This document shows, piece by piece, positions 25,304 to 37,058 of a stretch of 64,000 bases of DNA. The stretch spans positions 62,001-126,000 of the forward strand of contig CAKJVC010000164.1 in NCBI GenBank assembly GCA_918026815.1, in the 5' to 3' direction. This stretch comes from Chalara sp. BL73 (Eukaryota; Ascomycota; Leotiomycetes; Helotiales). Below the pieces are notes generated by a model. The model saw only the letters and a program-made list of their open reading frames with translations. It did no database searches and had not been told where the DNA came from. Both the position numbers and the translations under genes were made by a program. The first letter of the stretch is position 1, and each line of letters starts with the position of its first letter.

Positions 25304-27478
25304 ATGTCTTCGACCACTGCTGCTGCCCCGCCAGCACCCCACTTCCCAACCCTCTTCCATAACGAGCATGACCAGTCCGAATCAATATCCTCGAAAAGCG
25401 CCTGTCATAGCTTACCGCCAGACCCTCTGCCAGCCAACCTCAAAAGCCTTACCCTAGAAGAGGAAGATGAGACAAGCAGTGAGGCAGCAAATGAACCGAT
25501 CACACCTATTGATAATCAGCTTCACCCTGCAGACTTCACCAACAAATTGAGTGCGAAATTGGGATCGCATACGAATGGTGAAATTCATAAGCAGCCTCCT
25601 CTGGTTTTAAACACGTCTGCCACCCCTCCACCTCCTCCCTCGAGACGGGATTCAGCTGCAACACCAATATCTTCCGCACCAGTCTCCGATTCACAATCGA
25701 CACCAGCCTCTACATCGAGAAGGCCCGGCTCATCAGGCGAAGGAAAGGTATCACGAGTCATGTCGGGGCTGTTCAGCAGAAGAACAAATTCCGGTTCAGG
25801 TAATAACGGAATGCGGCCGGACCTGAAGAGTAATGGATCAGATCCAATGTTAGGACAAGAACATCGCCGCACGGCAACCAAAACCATGGATGCAGGTATC
25901 TCCGCAGTCACCACCAGATCGAACACACCTCCATCACCTAGCTCCCCTTCAGAGAAGAACGCGAAGAATAGACCAACACATCTAACCGTACAGGAGCCAA
26001 AATTATCCGACTTCTTTCATAGTACGAACAAGAAGCGTACTGCAACTGGCTTTAGCTTCAAGGACAAATTTTCAAGACACAAAAATCAGGATACTGCTAA
26101 AGAGGACAATCGGCGTCTACGTTCGACCAGTGTAGACCTAAAAAATGATCCTCAAGGCTCTGTTGATCCACAGTACCCCGTGCAGCACATCTCCCGTCAA
26201 CCATGGGGAATGCCTGCTGAGACTGGTATCGGCCTGAAGTCGCGACGCTTGAGTTTAAGCCTTCCTGACGACTTCGACGTGGATGTGATTGATCTATACT
26301 CGGAATTTTCTGATCAGAGCAAACTATTGGGCAAGCGTGGAAAGACTGTAGGAAAGGGAGCTACGTCGAATGTGAAGCTAATGCTAAAGAAGGGTGGAGG
26401 ATCCGGAGATGTATTCGCGGTCAAAGAATTCCGAGGCAAATCATCCAACGAGACGGAAGAAGAGTACGAGAAAAAGGTCAAATCGGAATACTCGATAGCA
26501 AAGAGCGCTCATCACCCCAACATTGTGGCGACAATTCGACTGGCTACTCACCATGGACGATGGAACCACGTGATGGAGTTTTGTGATCAAGGTGATCTTT
26601 TCTCTCTTGTCAGTTTAAAGTATCTCGCCGCCCCCGATCACCAAGGTGATCGATTATGTCTCTTTAAGCAGCTTATTCAGGGTCTCCACTACCTACACAA
26701 CCATGGAATCGCCCATCGTGACGTCAAGTTGGAAAATTGTCTGATTACCAAAGACAGTAAGCTAAAAATCACCGACTTTGGAGTTTCAGAAGTCTTCTGC
26801 GGAATTCATCCGGGGCTCAGGTCAGCAGGCGGGGAGTGTGGAAAGGGCATGGAAGAGGCCAGACTTTGCGCTCCTGGCATGTGTGGCAGTCCACCATATG
26901 TTGCCCCAGAGGTGGTTGCCAAAAAAGGTGAGCCCAGGAATATGCACTCCCTAAGACGGCCTAACGAAATACTAGGACAATATGATCCGCGGCCAGTGGA
27001 CGTTTGGGGCGCCGCGGTCGTCATGCTCTGCATGTGCGCTAATGGCCAGCTTTGGGATAAAGCTGAACCAGGGAGCTCCAAAACATACGATGATCTGATC
27101 AGAGGATGGGATAGATGGAATGCTAAGCACTGTCATGATAGCAACAGTGATATCATTGATAGCGATGACTATCCTCACGTATCCTTCTTTAACAAATTCA
27201 TCAATCCGCCAGCTCTCCGACGATTGCTCGTGAATATGCTGAATCCGGATCCCGCTAAACGTACCACCATGGCCGATGTCGCGAACAATCGCTGGTTCAA
27301 AAACGTTGAGTGCTGTCAAATTGATGGCTATGATGACCCGTCAGTGGTAATTGATGCGTCAAAGGCTTCCAGTTGTAGTAACAGGATGACCAAGGTTGTG
27401 TTACACAACCATCTGCCTCCGGTCAAACATCATGGCCACGCCCTTGTTCGGCTACCAGGAAGCACCGAAATGAAGTAG
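25304..27478 (+). CDS. HAL5/SAT4-family Ser/Thr protein kinase
   Basis: Two exons (25304-26927, 26976-27478) give 708 aa. The first 330 residues are Ser/Pro/Thr-rich and probably disordered. The kinase domain has VFAVKEF (Lys374), IAHRDVKLEN (Asp473), ITDFGVSE (Asp491) and a Val-Ala-Pro-Glu motif before αF. The long activation segment VFCGIHPGLRSAGGECGKG is typical of the fungal HAL/SAT4 (Npr1-like) family, which regulates potassium and nutrient transporters in yeast. The 48-bp intron (GTGAGC..CTAAC..CTAG) has no stop and keeps the frame if retained, so a naive ORF reads through it. Splicing gives the expected AKKGQYDPRPVDVW. The start is the first ATG; a TTG one codon upstream was ignored. 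SSK1, another stress-signalling gene, lies downstream on the same strand. Confidence 0.93.
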   Translation: MSSTTAAAPPAPHFPTLFHNEHDQSESISSKSACHSLPPDPLPANLKSLTLEEEDETSSEAANEPITPIDNQLHPADFTNKLSAKLGSHTNGEIHKQPPLVLNTSATPPPPPSRRDSAATPISSAPVSDSQSTPASTSRRPGSSGEGKVSRVMSGLFSRRTNSGSGNNGMRPDLKSNGSDPMLGQEHRRTATKTMDAGISAVTTRSNTPPSPSSPSEKNAKNRPTHLTVQEPKLSDFFHSTNKKRTATGFSFKDKFSRHKNQDTAKEDNRRLRSTSVDLKNDPQGSVDPQYPVQHISRQPWGMPAETGIGLKSRRLSLSLPDDFDVDVIDLYSEFSDQSKLLGKRGKTVGKGATSNVKLMLKKGGGSGDVFAVKEFRGKSSNETEEEYEKKVKSEYSIAKSAHHPNIVATIRLATHHGRWNHVMEFCDQGDLFSLVSLKYLAAPDHQGDRLCLFKQLIQGLHYLHNHGIAHRDVKLENCLITKDSKLKITDFGVSEVFCGIHPGLRSAGGECGKGMEEARLCAPGMCGSPPYVAPEVVAKKGEPRNMHSLRRPNEILGQYDPRPVDVWGAAVVMLCMCANGQLWDKAEPGSSKTYDDLIRGWDRWNAKHCHDSNSDIIDSDDYPHVSFFNKFINPPALRRLLVNMLNPDPAKRTTMADVANNRWFKNVECCQIDGYDDPSVVIDASKASSCSNRMTKVVLHNHLPPVKHHGHALVRLPGSTEMK

Positions 27479-28821
27479 GGGGAGACGATTGATTACTTTT
27501 CTTCTTGCTGCGCTTAGCGGGAGTTTTGGGTATTGTTCCCACACGGTTATATGGAGGCGCTTTGCGGCATAAAAATGGGTTGAGAGTTTTGCTTTTTCAG
27601 ACTGGGCATGGCATGGCATACCTTAGTATCTTTAGCTGCATCATCAGGCGGCAATAAAAATATAGTCGCCTTACTCCTCAGTGCTCATTTGTCCTCATAT
27701 GAATGGGCATAGAAGGATGGTGCATGATGCCCTTTGCAACTATATCTTTATACATGGCAGACTCTAATCTAATATGATGAACATATAGAAGAATACCTTT
27801 AATCTACCTCTATAAATTTGTACACCACCATCTCCATCAAACCCCGCCAACACAACACTAAGATAGCCAGATATTATAACACCAGCTTGTTGAATTTTTA
27901 ACTCTTACCTGCTTCAGCCTTGGCCCTCCTCTTCAGTGATCACTTTGCATCTAGGAGCATATCAACGGCGCGCCACCTGCTGGATATCTCGCAGTATTTT
28001 CCCACGGAGATCATGCCGTGTGGCGAATGCGCAGCCAGATAAATAGGCGTACGATAGCGGCGGGCTCCTTGTACGAAAAAGGAAAAGGGAAAACATGGAG
28101 ATGATGCAGGGAAATGCAGGCAAATGCAGAATATGCGAAGCAGCGTGGCTTGTGTCGTGTGTGTACGTGTGTGAATTGGCAATTTTCTGTTTTCAGTGGT
28201 TTGGTGAGCCGTCAGACAGCTTCCGGCTTTTTCCAGAGGCCCAGCTCGAAGCTTTTCCTCCATGGAAGCTCTGGCCTGGCCAGATTCAGATGCCGGGCCT
28301 GATGTGTCGCCGGGATGTATTACAAGGGGATGCCACGCTTACTGCTGTCCAGTACTGGCCAAAAGCAAATTGCAATTTTGCGCGGTGAGCCTCGATCTGC
28401 TGCATATGCTTGATGGAGCGGAGATCGAATAGGATGCGTGTTGGAGCAGATATGGTGTGATGCGGTTCTTGTAGCTACATGCTGTTCAGATTGCTATTTT
28501 TTTCCGGCGTGTTAACTTCCATCCACCATTTACAGCCTATTTTTTTTACGCCTTTCGCAGCTACTGAAAATCGATGGTAATTCAACAAGGATATCAGTGT
28601 TGTGTACCCAATGCTACGAGGTCTAGACCCAGCTATCGAGATTTTGGGTCACCATCGAATTTTGCACTGCGAAAGCTCGAAGAAGGGTTCCAGAATACGA
28701 TACGTGCGCTTCCTCGTCCAATCTCGTCCAGGATTGGGTTAGTTTCCCCTCAAAGCTCCCTCAACTACGGCCTCGCATATACTGGAGACGTCCAAGATAA
28801 TACGGCCTGCGAAAGGCTTCA
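27479..28821. other. intergenic between kinase and SSK1
   Basis: 3' flank of the kinase, then promoter and leader of the response regulator. ORFs at 28095-28388 and 28574-28840 lack domains. The second overlaps the SSK1 start in another frame. Confidence 0.6.
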
Positions 28822-31161
28822 ATGGCGATTGCGAGTTTGAAGCAGCGCATGCTAGCCAAATTGACGCGTCGACATTCCACTACTGCCAGCAGTCGAGCAT
28901 CGTCCGTGGCTTCCGTGGATGGCGAGTCTCAGCATGAACCACCGCGCAGGGGCGCACGATCGCTAAAATCCAGAGCCAGTCAAAAACCAGCCTCAACATT
29001 TGGGAGTCGAACAATTGATGAGAAGGACGAGGAAGAACAGGACAAAGTGGTTGGAATTGTTGAGGATGATGATGATAGAGATGCTGAGCAGCACCACCAC
29101 CACCATCAGCCACCAAAGCAAGACGGCGTCGTCGGAGTCGAGAACGTCCGTCAGCTAAAGAAATTGGACCAAGGAAGCAACGATCTACACGAAACCACCA
29201 CACAACCACACCCACAACGACTAGACGTCGCTCCTCACGACACCAGGCACGACAGCACATCGACGACGGCAGGATTTCCGACGCCGACTACAGATATTGC
29301 ACCAGTGCTAGCGGAGGAGGACGACCAAGAGCTTCAGTCGCCCCCCTCTGTAGGGACAAATGAAATAGAATTTGCCTTGATCAGTCCTACACCTGGCTCC
29401 AACGATAAAAGACCCACAGAGCTATCGCGACGACAAAGCCTGCTCCCTCACCAGCAGACTCGGTTGATCAAGACTTTACTGGAGACCGACTTGCCCCCAA
29501 ACACGAATCCGGTCGCCGTCGATTATTTTACACAAAACGGACCTTCGACCATCAGTGCGAATATGGTGAGCAGGAAGATATGGGTAAAGCGTCCGGGTGC
29601 ATCAGCCACACTAGTCACAATACATGAGGATGATTTAGTAGATGATGTAAGGGATATGATATTGAAGAAATATGCCAATTCGTTGGGAAGAAGCTTCGAT
29701 GCCCCAGATGTCACGCTACGAATCATCCCAAGGGAGAATCGCCAGGAAAGGACTCTGGGACCAGAAGAACCAATGGGACGGACTTTAGATGCATACTTCC
29801 CAGGAGGTCAGACTGTTGATGAGGCGTTGGTGATCGATGTCCCATTACGACGAACCCCTAAACCCTCGCCTCGATCCAATGGGCCATACTATGATGATGA
29901 TCGACGTCCCACCGAAGCAGGTTCTGAGTACTTCCCTCCCATGCCGGTTCCTTCGATACCTTCACCACGTTTGCCCCACGCTGTTCCAGGTGCCGTCGCG
30001 GGCAACCACCATCCGCCACTCACCTCACATTCCATGTCAGTTCTTACCACAGGCCACGTCCCAAATCTCCCCTCGCCTGGAGGTACGGGTAGAAGACATC
30101 ACAGTTCGCGACCTCGCATGGGCCGCCAACATACTTCTTCGCCAACGATCATAGCTGGGCAGACTCAGGGAGCAATTCAACACAATGGTATGCAAGCATA
30201 CCCCGCTAGGATTCCTCACTCAAGAACTCACTCCAGTGCCTCAGAAAAATCCGCCACCGGTATGCCACCTGCCGCTCCCCCCCTCCCCACTCCACCGCCC
30301 CAAGTCGAGGTATCTGCCATCCAACGAGTAGCTACACCACCACCTCGAGTCTCTTCTCCACGGCCGCAACAGCGTCGAAAGAGCAAAAAGGTCACTGAGC
30401 ACCCAAGTTTACCAACTGGCATGCTCAATGGCGCAGTTCCTCCTATCAATGTCCTGATCGTCGAAGACAATATTATCAACTTGAAGTTGCTAGAAGCATT
30501 TATGAAACGTCTCAAAGTTCGATGGCAGACGGCCATGGATGGAAGACAGGCAGTATCCAAGTGGCGAGCGGGAGGATTTCACTTGGTTCTTATGGATATT
30601 CAATTGCCCATTATGAGCGGCTTAGAGGCCACGAAGGAGATTCGGAGACTGGAGCGTCTTAACTCGATCGGTGTCTTCTCAAGCAGCGCGTCTTCAACGA
30701 GTCCCCAAGAGGCTGCAGAAGAGGAAGCTCAAGGAGAGGATAAGTTACCCAGCACTGGTCTCTTCAGGTCGCCCGTTATCATCGTCGCCCTCACAGCATC
30801 ATCTTTGCAATCTGATCGTCACGAGGCTTTGGCTGCCGGTTGTAATGATTTCTTGACCAAAGTAAGTCGTCCACTCCAACCACTCATTCAGACACGCGAC
30901 TAACAAGGTCACTAGCCGGTCAACTTCGTCTGGCTTGAACGCAAAGTCATGGAATGGGGCTGTATGCAAGCACTCATCGACTTTGATGGCTGGCGGAAGT
31001 GGAAAGATTTCAGTCAAGGCAACAACGACGAGAAGGAAAAGAAGCTTCCTTCTAGCGCGAAGAAGAAGAAAAATCGCGCCAGCGTTGGTAGTAACCCGGG
31101 AGGCTCGACGTCCCGTGTAAACATTTCTATCAAGGAAGAGAACGAAGATTCACTAAAATAA
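28822..31161 (+). CDS. SSK1: SSK1-type response regulator (HOG pathway)
   Basis: Two exons (28822-30861, 30916-31161) give 761 aa. The long N-terminus is low-complexity: a His run, acidic stretches, and later Pro-rich blocks. A conserved middle segment, residues about 240-340 (NMVSRKIWVKRPGASATLVT and EPMGRTLDAYFPGG), is typical of filamentous fungal SSK1. The C-terminal receiver domain has INVLIVEDN, the phospho-acceptor Asp592 in LVLMDIQLP, VALTAS and the conserved Lys680 in FLTKPVNF. A Ser/Glu-rich insert between the phospho-site and the VALTAS strand is also usual for SSK1. The 54-bp intron (GTAAGT..ACTAG) sits exactly after FLTK and is needed to reach PVNFVWLERKVMEWGCMQAL. In yeast, SSK1 receives phosphate from YPD1 and activates SSK2/22 upstream of HOG1. 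The C-terminal tail is Lys/Ser-rich. Confidence 0.95.
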
Positions 31162-32730
31162 CCTTTTCGACTTGACGCATACGTATAATTGTCCCTTGCA
31201 GTTCAGCGAGCATATTCCTTTTGTTTAGCGTTCTTGGTGGCTGTACATAGAGCATGGAGGTACGAGTTTGGCCATACTTTGCGTACACATGTATTCATAC
31301 CCTTCTCCATTATGGATAGCGCGGCGTTTAGAGTTTTGGTGAGTGAGTCACCGTATACGATATATGGCTTCTGGAGTTGGTGGCTTGCTTTGATCAATAG
31401 AAGTGCTTTGAATACTCTAATTACGCGGCATGATACTGGTGAGGAGAGACGGAGGGGGAAAGGATGTATCGATGCATTATGTATATTGAGCCAAATGGAA
31501 AACGATGTCAGCTCCCATCCCTGTTTTCTTTTTCCTTTGTGACTCGAATTGCATCTTCCATTGGTCCCTCCCTGTATCGTAGCACATGCTCTGCTCCTCG
31601 ACATCTCAAAATCACCCGTCACATTCCTTAATGATGCATCTAATGTTCCATGGCACTTTTCGGGTCTGCATGCTTCAGAATTATACATCGGAGAAATACC
31701 CATCCATTTTTATACTCGTTTCATCTCTGGCCGGGTCACACATCCGATGATTCGGGTAAGTCGAATGAGAAGGGCGCCGCTCGAGGGAAAGGCATGGGAC
31801 TTATGGTGGCAGGTGCAGAACTTGATCAAGGGGAGCACTCGTGAGTATCTGTTGAGGATTATAAATATGAAGGGACGACAGGGAAGAACTACAGGTGGAT
31901 AAGGGGGGTTGGAGAACCAAGGCGCCTTGTCTTGCTCGGTAGATGGAAATGACCGATCAAAGCGGTGCCGGATTCGAAGGTGTCGAGAAGCTGCCGTGTA
32001 TAGTCTGTGTAAATTGATGCCCCGGCAGCCTTTGCGAGTATGCGATGACCCATGGGGCAAAGGGCCATACGCGGCTCCTTTTTTATTTTTATTTCTGGCT
32101 CAGCGTTCGGAGGCATCGCATTCCCGGTTCTCGTGAGGAGATATCTTGAACTTGCGGATTGAGGAAGAAGTCCGGGGGAGCTTTCATGATATCAGGGGAT
32201 TGCCATGGTAGGCCGTACATGGACCCTCATGAGAAGATGGTGATTTAATGTGTTGGAAGTTTATTGGGAGGCAGCTCCCGTCCGATTGGAAACAGGATGA
32301 TATGAACGGACGGCTCTTGAACTAAAGCCCGAAATTTTGAGCTCATCTAGCCTCTGGGCCAACATAGGGCGAGAAGTCTCATCTGAGGATCCTCAGCTAG
32401 CAGCATGTGGCCTGAACTTTTGGTGCTTTCAACATTCGTTTGTTAGATCTTTAGCTTGGGTCACCCCGAAGCCTACCTGAAGATCTAAATTTTTGCCTCG
32501 ATGCTCACTTGTAACGGATTCAATATATGCCTGCTTCCCAGGCCTATCATCTTAGCGCATCCGAAGTGCTCCTAAAGAAATACATCGAGGGCATTTGCTA
32601 ATATAGGTTTCTGGCTTTTGCTTGTCAAACTAAGGCACACCGGGAGCAGGCCTACTTTTAAACAGAGTCTCTCCTGTGTCTTGATTGCTTGGGTCACCTT
32701 CGCCTCCAAAAAACACAATTGAATTACCTT
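31162..32730. other. intergenic, no supported gene
   Basis: 3' flank of SSK1 and the region behind the ankyrin pseudogene. The longest ORF (31203-31703, minus, 166 codons, ATG start) lies antisense to the SSK1 3' end and shows no domain. It is left uncalled. Confidence 0.5.
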
Positions 32731-35003
32731 CTAAGAAGATGACTCCTTCCATGCACCAGGTACCAGGTATTCGGCTTCATCATCTTCGCGGTTCTCTTCC
32801 ACCATTTTCCAAAACATTCCCGCAAAGCAATCGGTTGGGTCAGCAAACCAAAATTTCCAATTATCTGGCTGAGGCCCATAACTGAAGCTAATGAGACGGC
32901 GTCTCAGATATAGAGTTGAACTGTGCTTATGTGTTATCAATATATCACATCCAGCGATCCACGAAGTTTCGGAGCTGTAGTTGTAGCACATGTTACATCT
33001 GCAATCTTTCAGCGAGATAGATATCATTTAGAGGGCTCGAGATCAACTTACGTGCATCTAGACTTATTGTTCCTCTCACGGTACAGTGCATATGCAGCTT
33101 TTTCTTCGCGGCCATATTCCTGAAGATTGACACCACAAGCTAACAGATCATTCAAGAACCCCGAACTACCACTCAATGTGTACTTGAGCAATTTATTGAA
33201 AGCATTCAGACTATCTACGCAGTAGTTTGTTTTCGTTATCATTGCTAGAGGGGTTCTACCCCTATTGTCGATAGCTGAGAGTACTGCTCCAGCAGAAACA
33301 ATCTCTTGTACAAACTCATGCAAATCTCTTCTGTATTTGCCAGGGGTTATATATCTAAGTTAGTTTTGGTCCAGCTCAACTTCTGGATCAAGGCCAGAGT
33401 TTTCTCGCCTGAATAAATAACTATCAGCATTCCCAAGAGCGCAGCACACAAAGTGTAATAGTGTCCGCCCGTCATCGCGTCGACATCTCACAATTTCTTG
33501 ATTCAATTTTGATACCCCAAAGTGCTGCTTAGTTAGGTCCCGGTCGTTGTGATAGAGTGAGACGCGATATTTCGTGGTGAGTTCTAGACATTGCTCAACA
33601 GGTCTTGTTCTATATGGTGGGAAAGACATATCCTGAAGATACTTAAGCATGCCCACCGAGCCTCTAAATCCTGCGAGAATACTAATGTTATCATTAAGTA
33701 GATCGCTTGCTCCGGCACTGATTAACATTCGAGTTATATCCCATGCACTCTTTAGTTCGTGAAATGAAAGATATAAAGGGCTTCTGTAGATTATTGGTGT
33801 TTGACCTAATCAGCAGCTTTAAGATGATGTACTCACCGGCCCCGTGCACTACAAGCTATAGGATCCGCCCCAAGTAAGAGAAGCAGCTCGCATGCTTTGA
33901 CTTGCCTATATTGCGTCGCGAACTGCAGAGTTCTGGGTCAGCCAGATATAATAACCAGGGTAGTCAGCAAAGCGGATATTGGGACAATGGGCCCTCGTTG
34001 CAATTGAAATATATACATAGTGATGTATGTCGTCCACAAATATGGTGTAAATGAATTATGACTCACATGAAGAGCAGTGTAGCCTGACGGCCGGAAGCCG
34101 TCATCCTCAGCTCTATCTGTGATAAAAGCTTCCCGATTTGCCAGAAGTTTCTGTATCTCTGGAATGTTCCCATCGCAGGCATGCTTAAAAGTGGTGAGTC
34201 TTTAGGAACTGCACGAAAGGCATGAAACTGGAACTGCCAGCTTGTGGCTTTCTGGTGCACAAGAATCTCCCATACCATGTTTGACCACCATCTCGGAACC
34301 TGATATTTTGCTCTGAAAGTCTGGCGATCTTGCTTGGATACTTTCCCTTCTCTAATATCAAAGTTGATAAGACCAAGGAGGTGTCGGCTCTGGAATTTAT
34401 TAGGTTGCTGATCATCTGGCAAATGACGACTCATGGTAGAGGAAAGTCTACCGTCGGCTTTGATCTCACAAACGCCCCCTACTGCAACTTCGGGAGGACT
34501 GGTTGTTATTACTTTTGTAGCTAAAGAAGTGATGGCTTGTGACTGCAAATGTACCAGGGTACTAGTATAAATTAGAAAGGAGACATTTCAGAAAAGGGAT
34601 GCTCACTTGGTTTGCAAAGCAATAACAAGAGAGAGTACATGTAGAGCATATTTTAATCTGCTCTTTATTCTCTTGACCTCGTCTTTTTTCAGCACCACTT
34701 TCACAGAGGGGACCTTTTCTTTCCAACCAGTCTTTCCCTGCATCTTCATTGACATCTCGTTCACCAAGATTCCTAATTCTCCCGCACCCTCCTGACATAA
34801 CGAGAGACACTTCTGTAAAGCGGTATCATTTGTCGTGTGATTAATCCCGGGTGCCCTGTTACCAGTCTCAGAAATGACCAAGCAAGTGGTGCCTCTTTGA
34901 CTTGTGTCCAGAATGCCTTCAATTTGATTATGTTACTTGTGATGTTACCAGCAAGTTTACCGACCGCAATCCCGCTAGCGATAGTACCTAGGACTTCAGC
35001 CAT
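32731..35003 (-). pseudogene. broken ankyrin protein with STAND-type N-terminal domain
   Basis: The start (MAEVLGTIASGIAVGKLAG) is the fungal N-terminal domain found on NACHT/ankyrin STAND proteins. Downstream are ankyrin-like units (GYTALH, ACELLLLLGADPIACSARGRSPLY, DDGRTLLHF, DNRGRTPLAMI) and an end, EAEYLVPGAWKES. Introns are still recognisable at 34606-34562, 34066-33923, 33836-33784 and 33051-32999, all GT..AG and phase-consistent. Three lesions break the frame. Near 34885, codons after KEAP are lost with a frame change into LVISETGN. Near 34190, one T appears missing so that VPKDSPL and KHACDGNIPEIQKLL lie in different frames. At 33360-33362 there is an in-frame TAA after VELDQN, with LRYITPG continuing in the same frame. 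Well-kept splice sites suggest recent death, unless the assembly is wrong. Confidence 0.8.
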
Positions 35004-35671
35004 GATTTGGTATGCAAGGTGAGTTGGCGTAAATTGATAGACAAACGGAAGAAGCACGCAATGGGTACGATGGATGCCAAAGCGTCAGTGGAGCTATATC
35101 GGAGGGAAATTAATGTTGCATGTTATGAATAATATGGGACAGAGAATAATGATACAGAGAAAAAAAGTCAAGCGACTTATATTAATTTGAAAGATGAGGC
35201 TGTACTTTGCATTTCAAGTTGCCCATGAGTATGCCTTAATGCATTGCATGCGATGAGTGCCACACCTAGAAACATGATTCGAGAATGCTCGTGCCACACA
35301 TTTAAAGAATATAGGCTCACTTGAAGAAGACTAACTCTAACTGTTACTTCATTGAAGCCTAATAGACCAGGAGCGACAAAGAAGAGTTCTCGTTAGACGG
35401 TAAACAGCTTACACAGGCATAAATTGAAGCCGAACAAAGAAAAGTACAAGATTGCGCATTGAAACTCGAATTACTGTTTCCTGATCTGTAGACTCTGTAA
35501 TGTAGTCTAAATGATGGGGTCATCATTATGCATCGAGACTTTCATCAATATATAAACCCGGTATCCATGGGGTCATTCAACACCAACCAAGACTCCGGTG
35601 CTTCCAGAAATCTACATACCTTTTAAATTCTAAATATAAATTACAATTCATTCTAGTTATCAAATATGTTC
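35004..35671. other. intergenic, AT-rich
   Basis: Upstream of the ankyrin pseudogene and downstream of the rhodopsin-domain gene. No ORF of interest. Confidence 0.6.
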
Positions 35672-37058
35672 CTATGATTTGTAACCTGTCTGTACATTTG
35701 CATGGTATCCCTCTAGTCTTTGTTCCGACTCGCGACTATGCTCTACGGTGAATGTCACGTCGTGGCTAATCTCCAGCACACTCGTGTCGTTGGCGAAGCC
35801 CCGCTTGCCATTGCCGTTCCCATTCTCTATGATATGCTCTTGGCTCGTACTAAAGTAACTCGCACCTACCTGGGCCGCGGATCCATCTTCGGAATCTGCA
35901 TCATCTTTGCCTCGCTTGCTCTTCATCTCAAACGCATCGTCATTGACGTTCGAGCTGATCTGGGTACGCTTGTTACTGCCCATCCAAGATCGTGATGGCT
36001 GCTTATTGCCGGTTCCGCCATACGAGTTGGCGGCCGATGAACCTCGACCAGTGAGAATGGGCAGTAACTTGCGAAGAACGGGCCAGAGTGTTGGTAAATT
36101 GATAACGTAGACACCGACTGTCGTCTCGCGCATATACCACCATGTGTAGTTGATAGAGTCATTGAGGAGGGAGGGGACAGTGGAATAGACTTTGTTTAGA
36201 ATAGCTGCAACAATGACGAAGACGCCCATGCCGAAGACCGCAACAATGCCTATCTTCTGTTGCACTGGGACTTGAATGAAGAGAAGCAGCGGGATGCCGA
36301 CGAGGAGCACGCCGACATCTGAGGTTATGTTGAAGCACCCTTGGACAATGAGAACATTGAAATAAGACGCGCATTGGTCTAGATGAGATCTTAGTCACTA
36401 TTTATACAAGGAAAGTGATATAGAGTTCAAAACGCACCTTGTCCTGGTGGAGGAGGAACAACAAAATAGTCTGTGAATGGACGACACATGGTGAAGTAAC
36501 AGATCTGGGTGATTCCGTATCCAACATACGTGTATATTGCCAGCCAGTTGATCCATTGCCTTTGCTTCAGTCCTTCACTATTTGCACTCAAATTAGCAAT
36601 CACGAGGAACTTGTGAGATGTAGCGACCTACGTCAAACGAGCATAAACTATTAACATGCACCCTTTCATGGTCCACACCGCTGCCATAAGAGCCTGCTCT
36701 GAGACAAATACCCATTTGGCGCCTTCTATCCGTTCTTTTGTCGTTTCTGGAGTTAATGCTGCTATGTCCGCGTCCGACATAAAATTTGACCCTCCTCCTC
36801 CAACAAATTTATTCAGAGCAACGCACAGGAGTGTGTACCAGCCCCCAGCAAATATCATTAAATAGTCATCAATACGTAGTCGTCCCTGCCTCCATATTTG
36901 TGCTGCCCTGCAGCAGGTTTGTTAGGATATACTTTACTGCTTGTACAGCAAGTGGCGAGGAAGACTTACATCCTAAAACAGATGACGGCAACACCTGAAC
37001 CATATAATGACCATGATTCTCTCTGGAAATCTTTGACAAATGTTGGGGGGAGTGACAT
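35672..37058 (-). CDS. PTH11/rhodopsin-domain seven-TM membrane protein
   Basis: Four exons on the minus strand (37058-36970, 36907-36632, 36577-36438, 36378-35672) give 403 aa. Introns of 62, 54 and 59 bp are GT..AG and in phase. The seven hydrophobic segments and family marks (RQGRLRIDDYLMIFAGGWY, MCRPFTDYFVVP, GCFNITSDVGVLLVGIPLLL, VYSTVPSLLNDSINYTWWYM, ETTVGVYVINLPTLWPVLR) identify the large fungal rhodopsin-domain group of integral membrane proteins related to PTH11. These are plasma-membrane or vacuolar receptors-in-waiting; most have no known ligand. No CFEM domain precedes the TM part. The C-terminal 130 residues are a cytosolic Ser/Asn/Glu-rich tail. The start was chosen as the first Met before the FVKDF segment, in line with family N-termini. 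Confidence 0.9.

Noticed and set aside
31203..31703. 166-codon minus-strand ORF with ATG start
   Set aside because: Lies antisense to the SSK1 3' end and has no domain, signal or splice context; likely chance.
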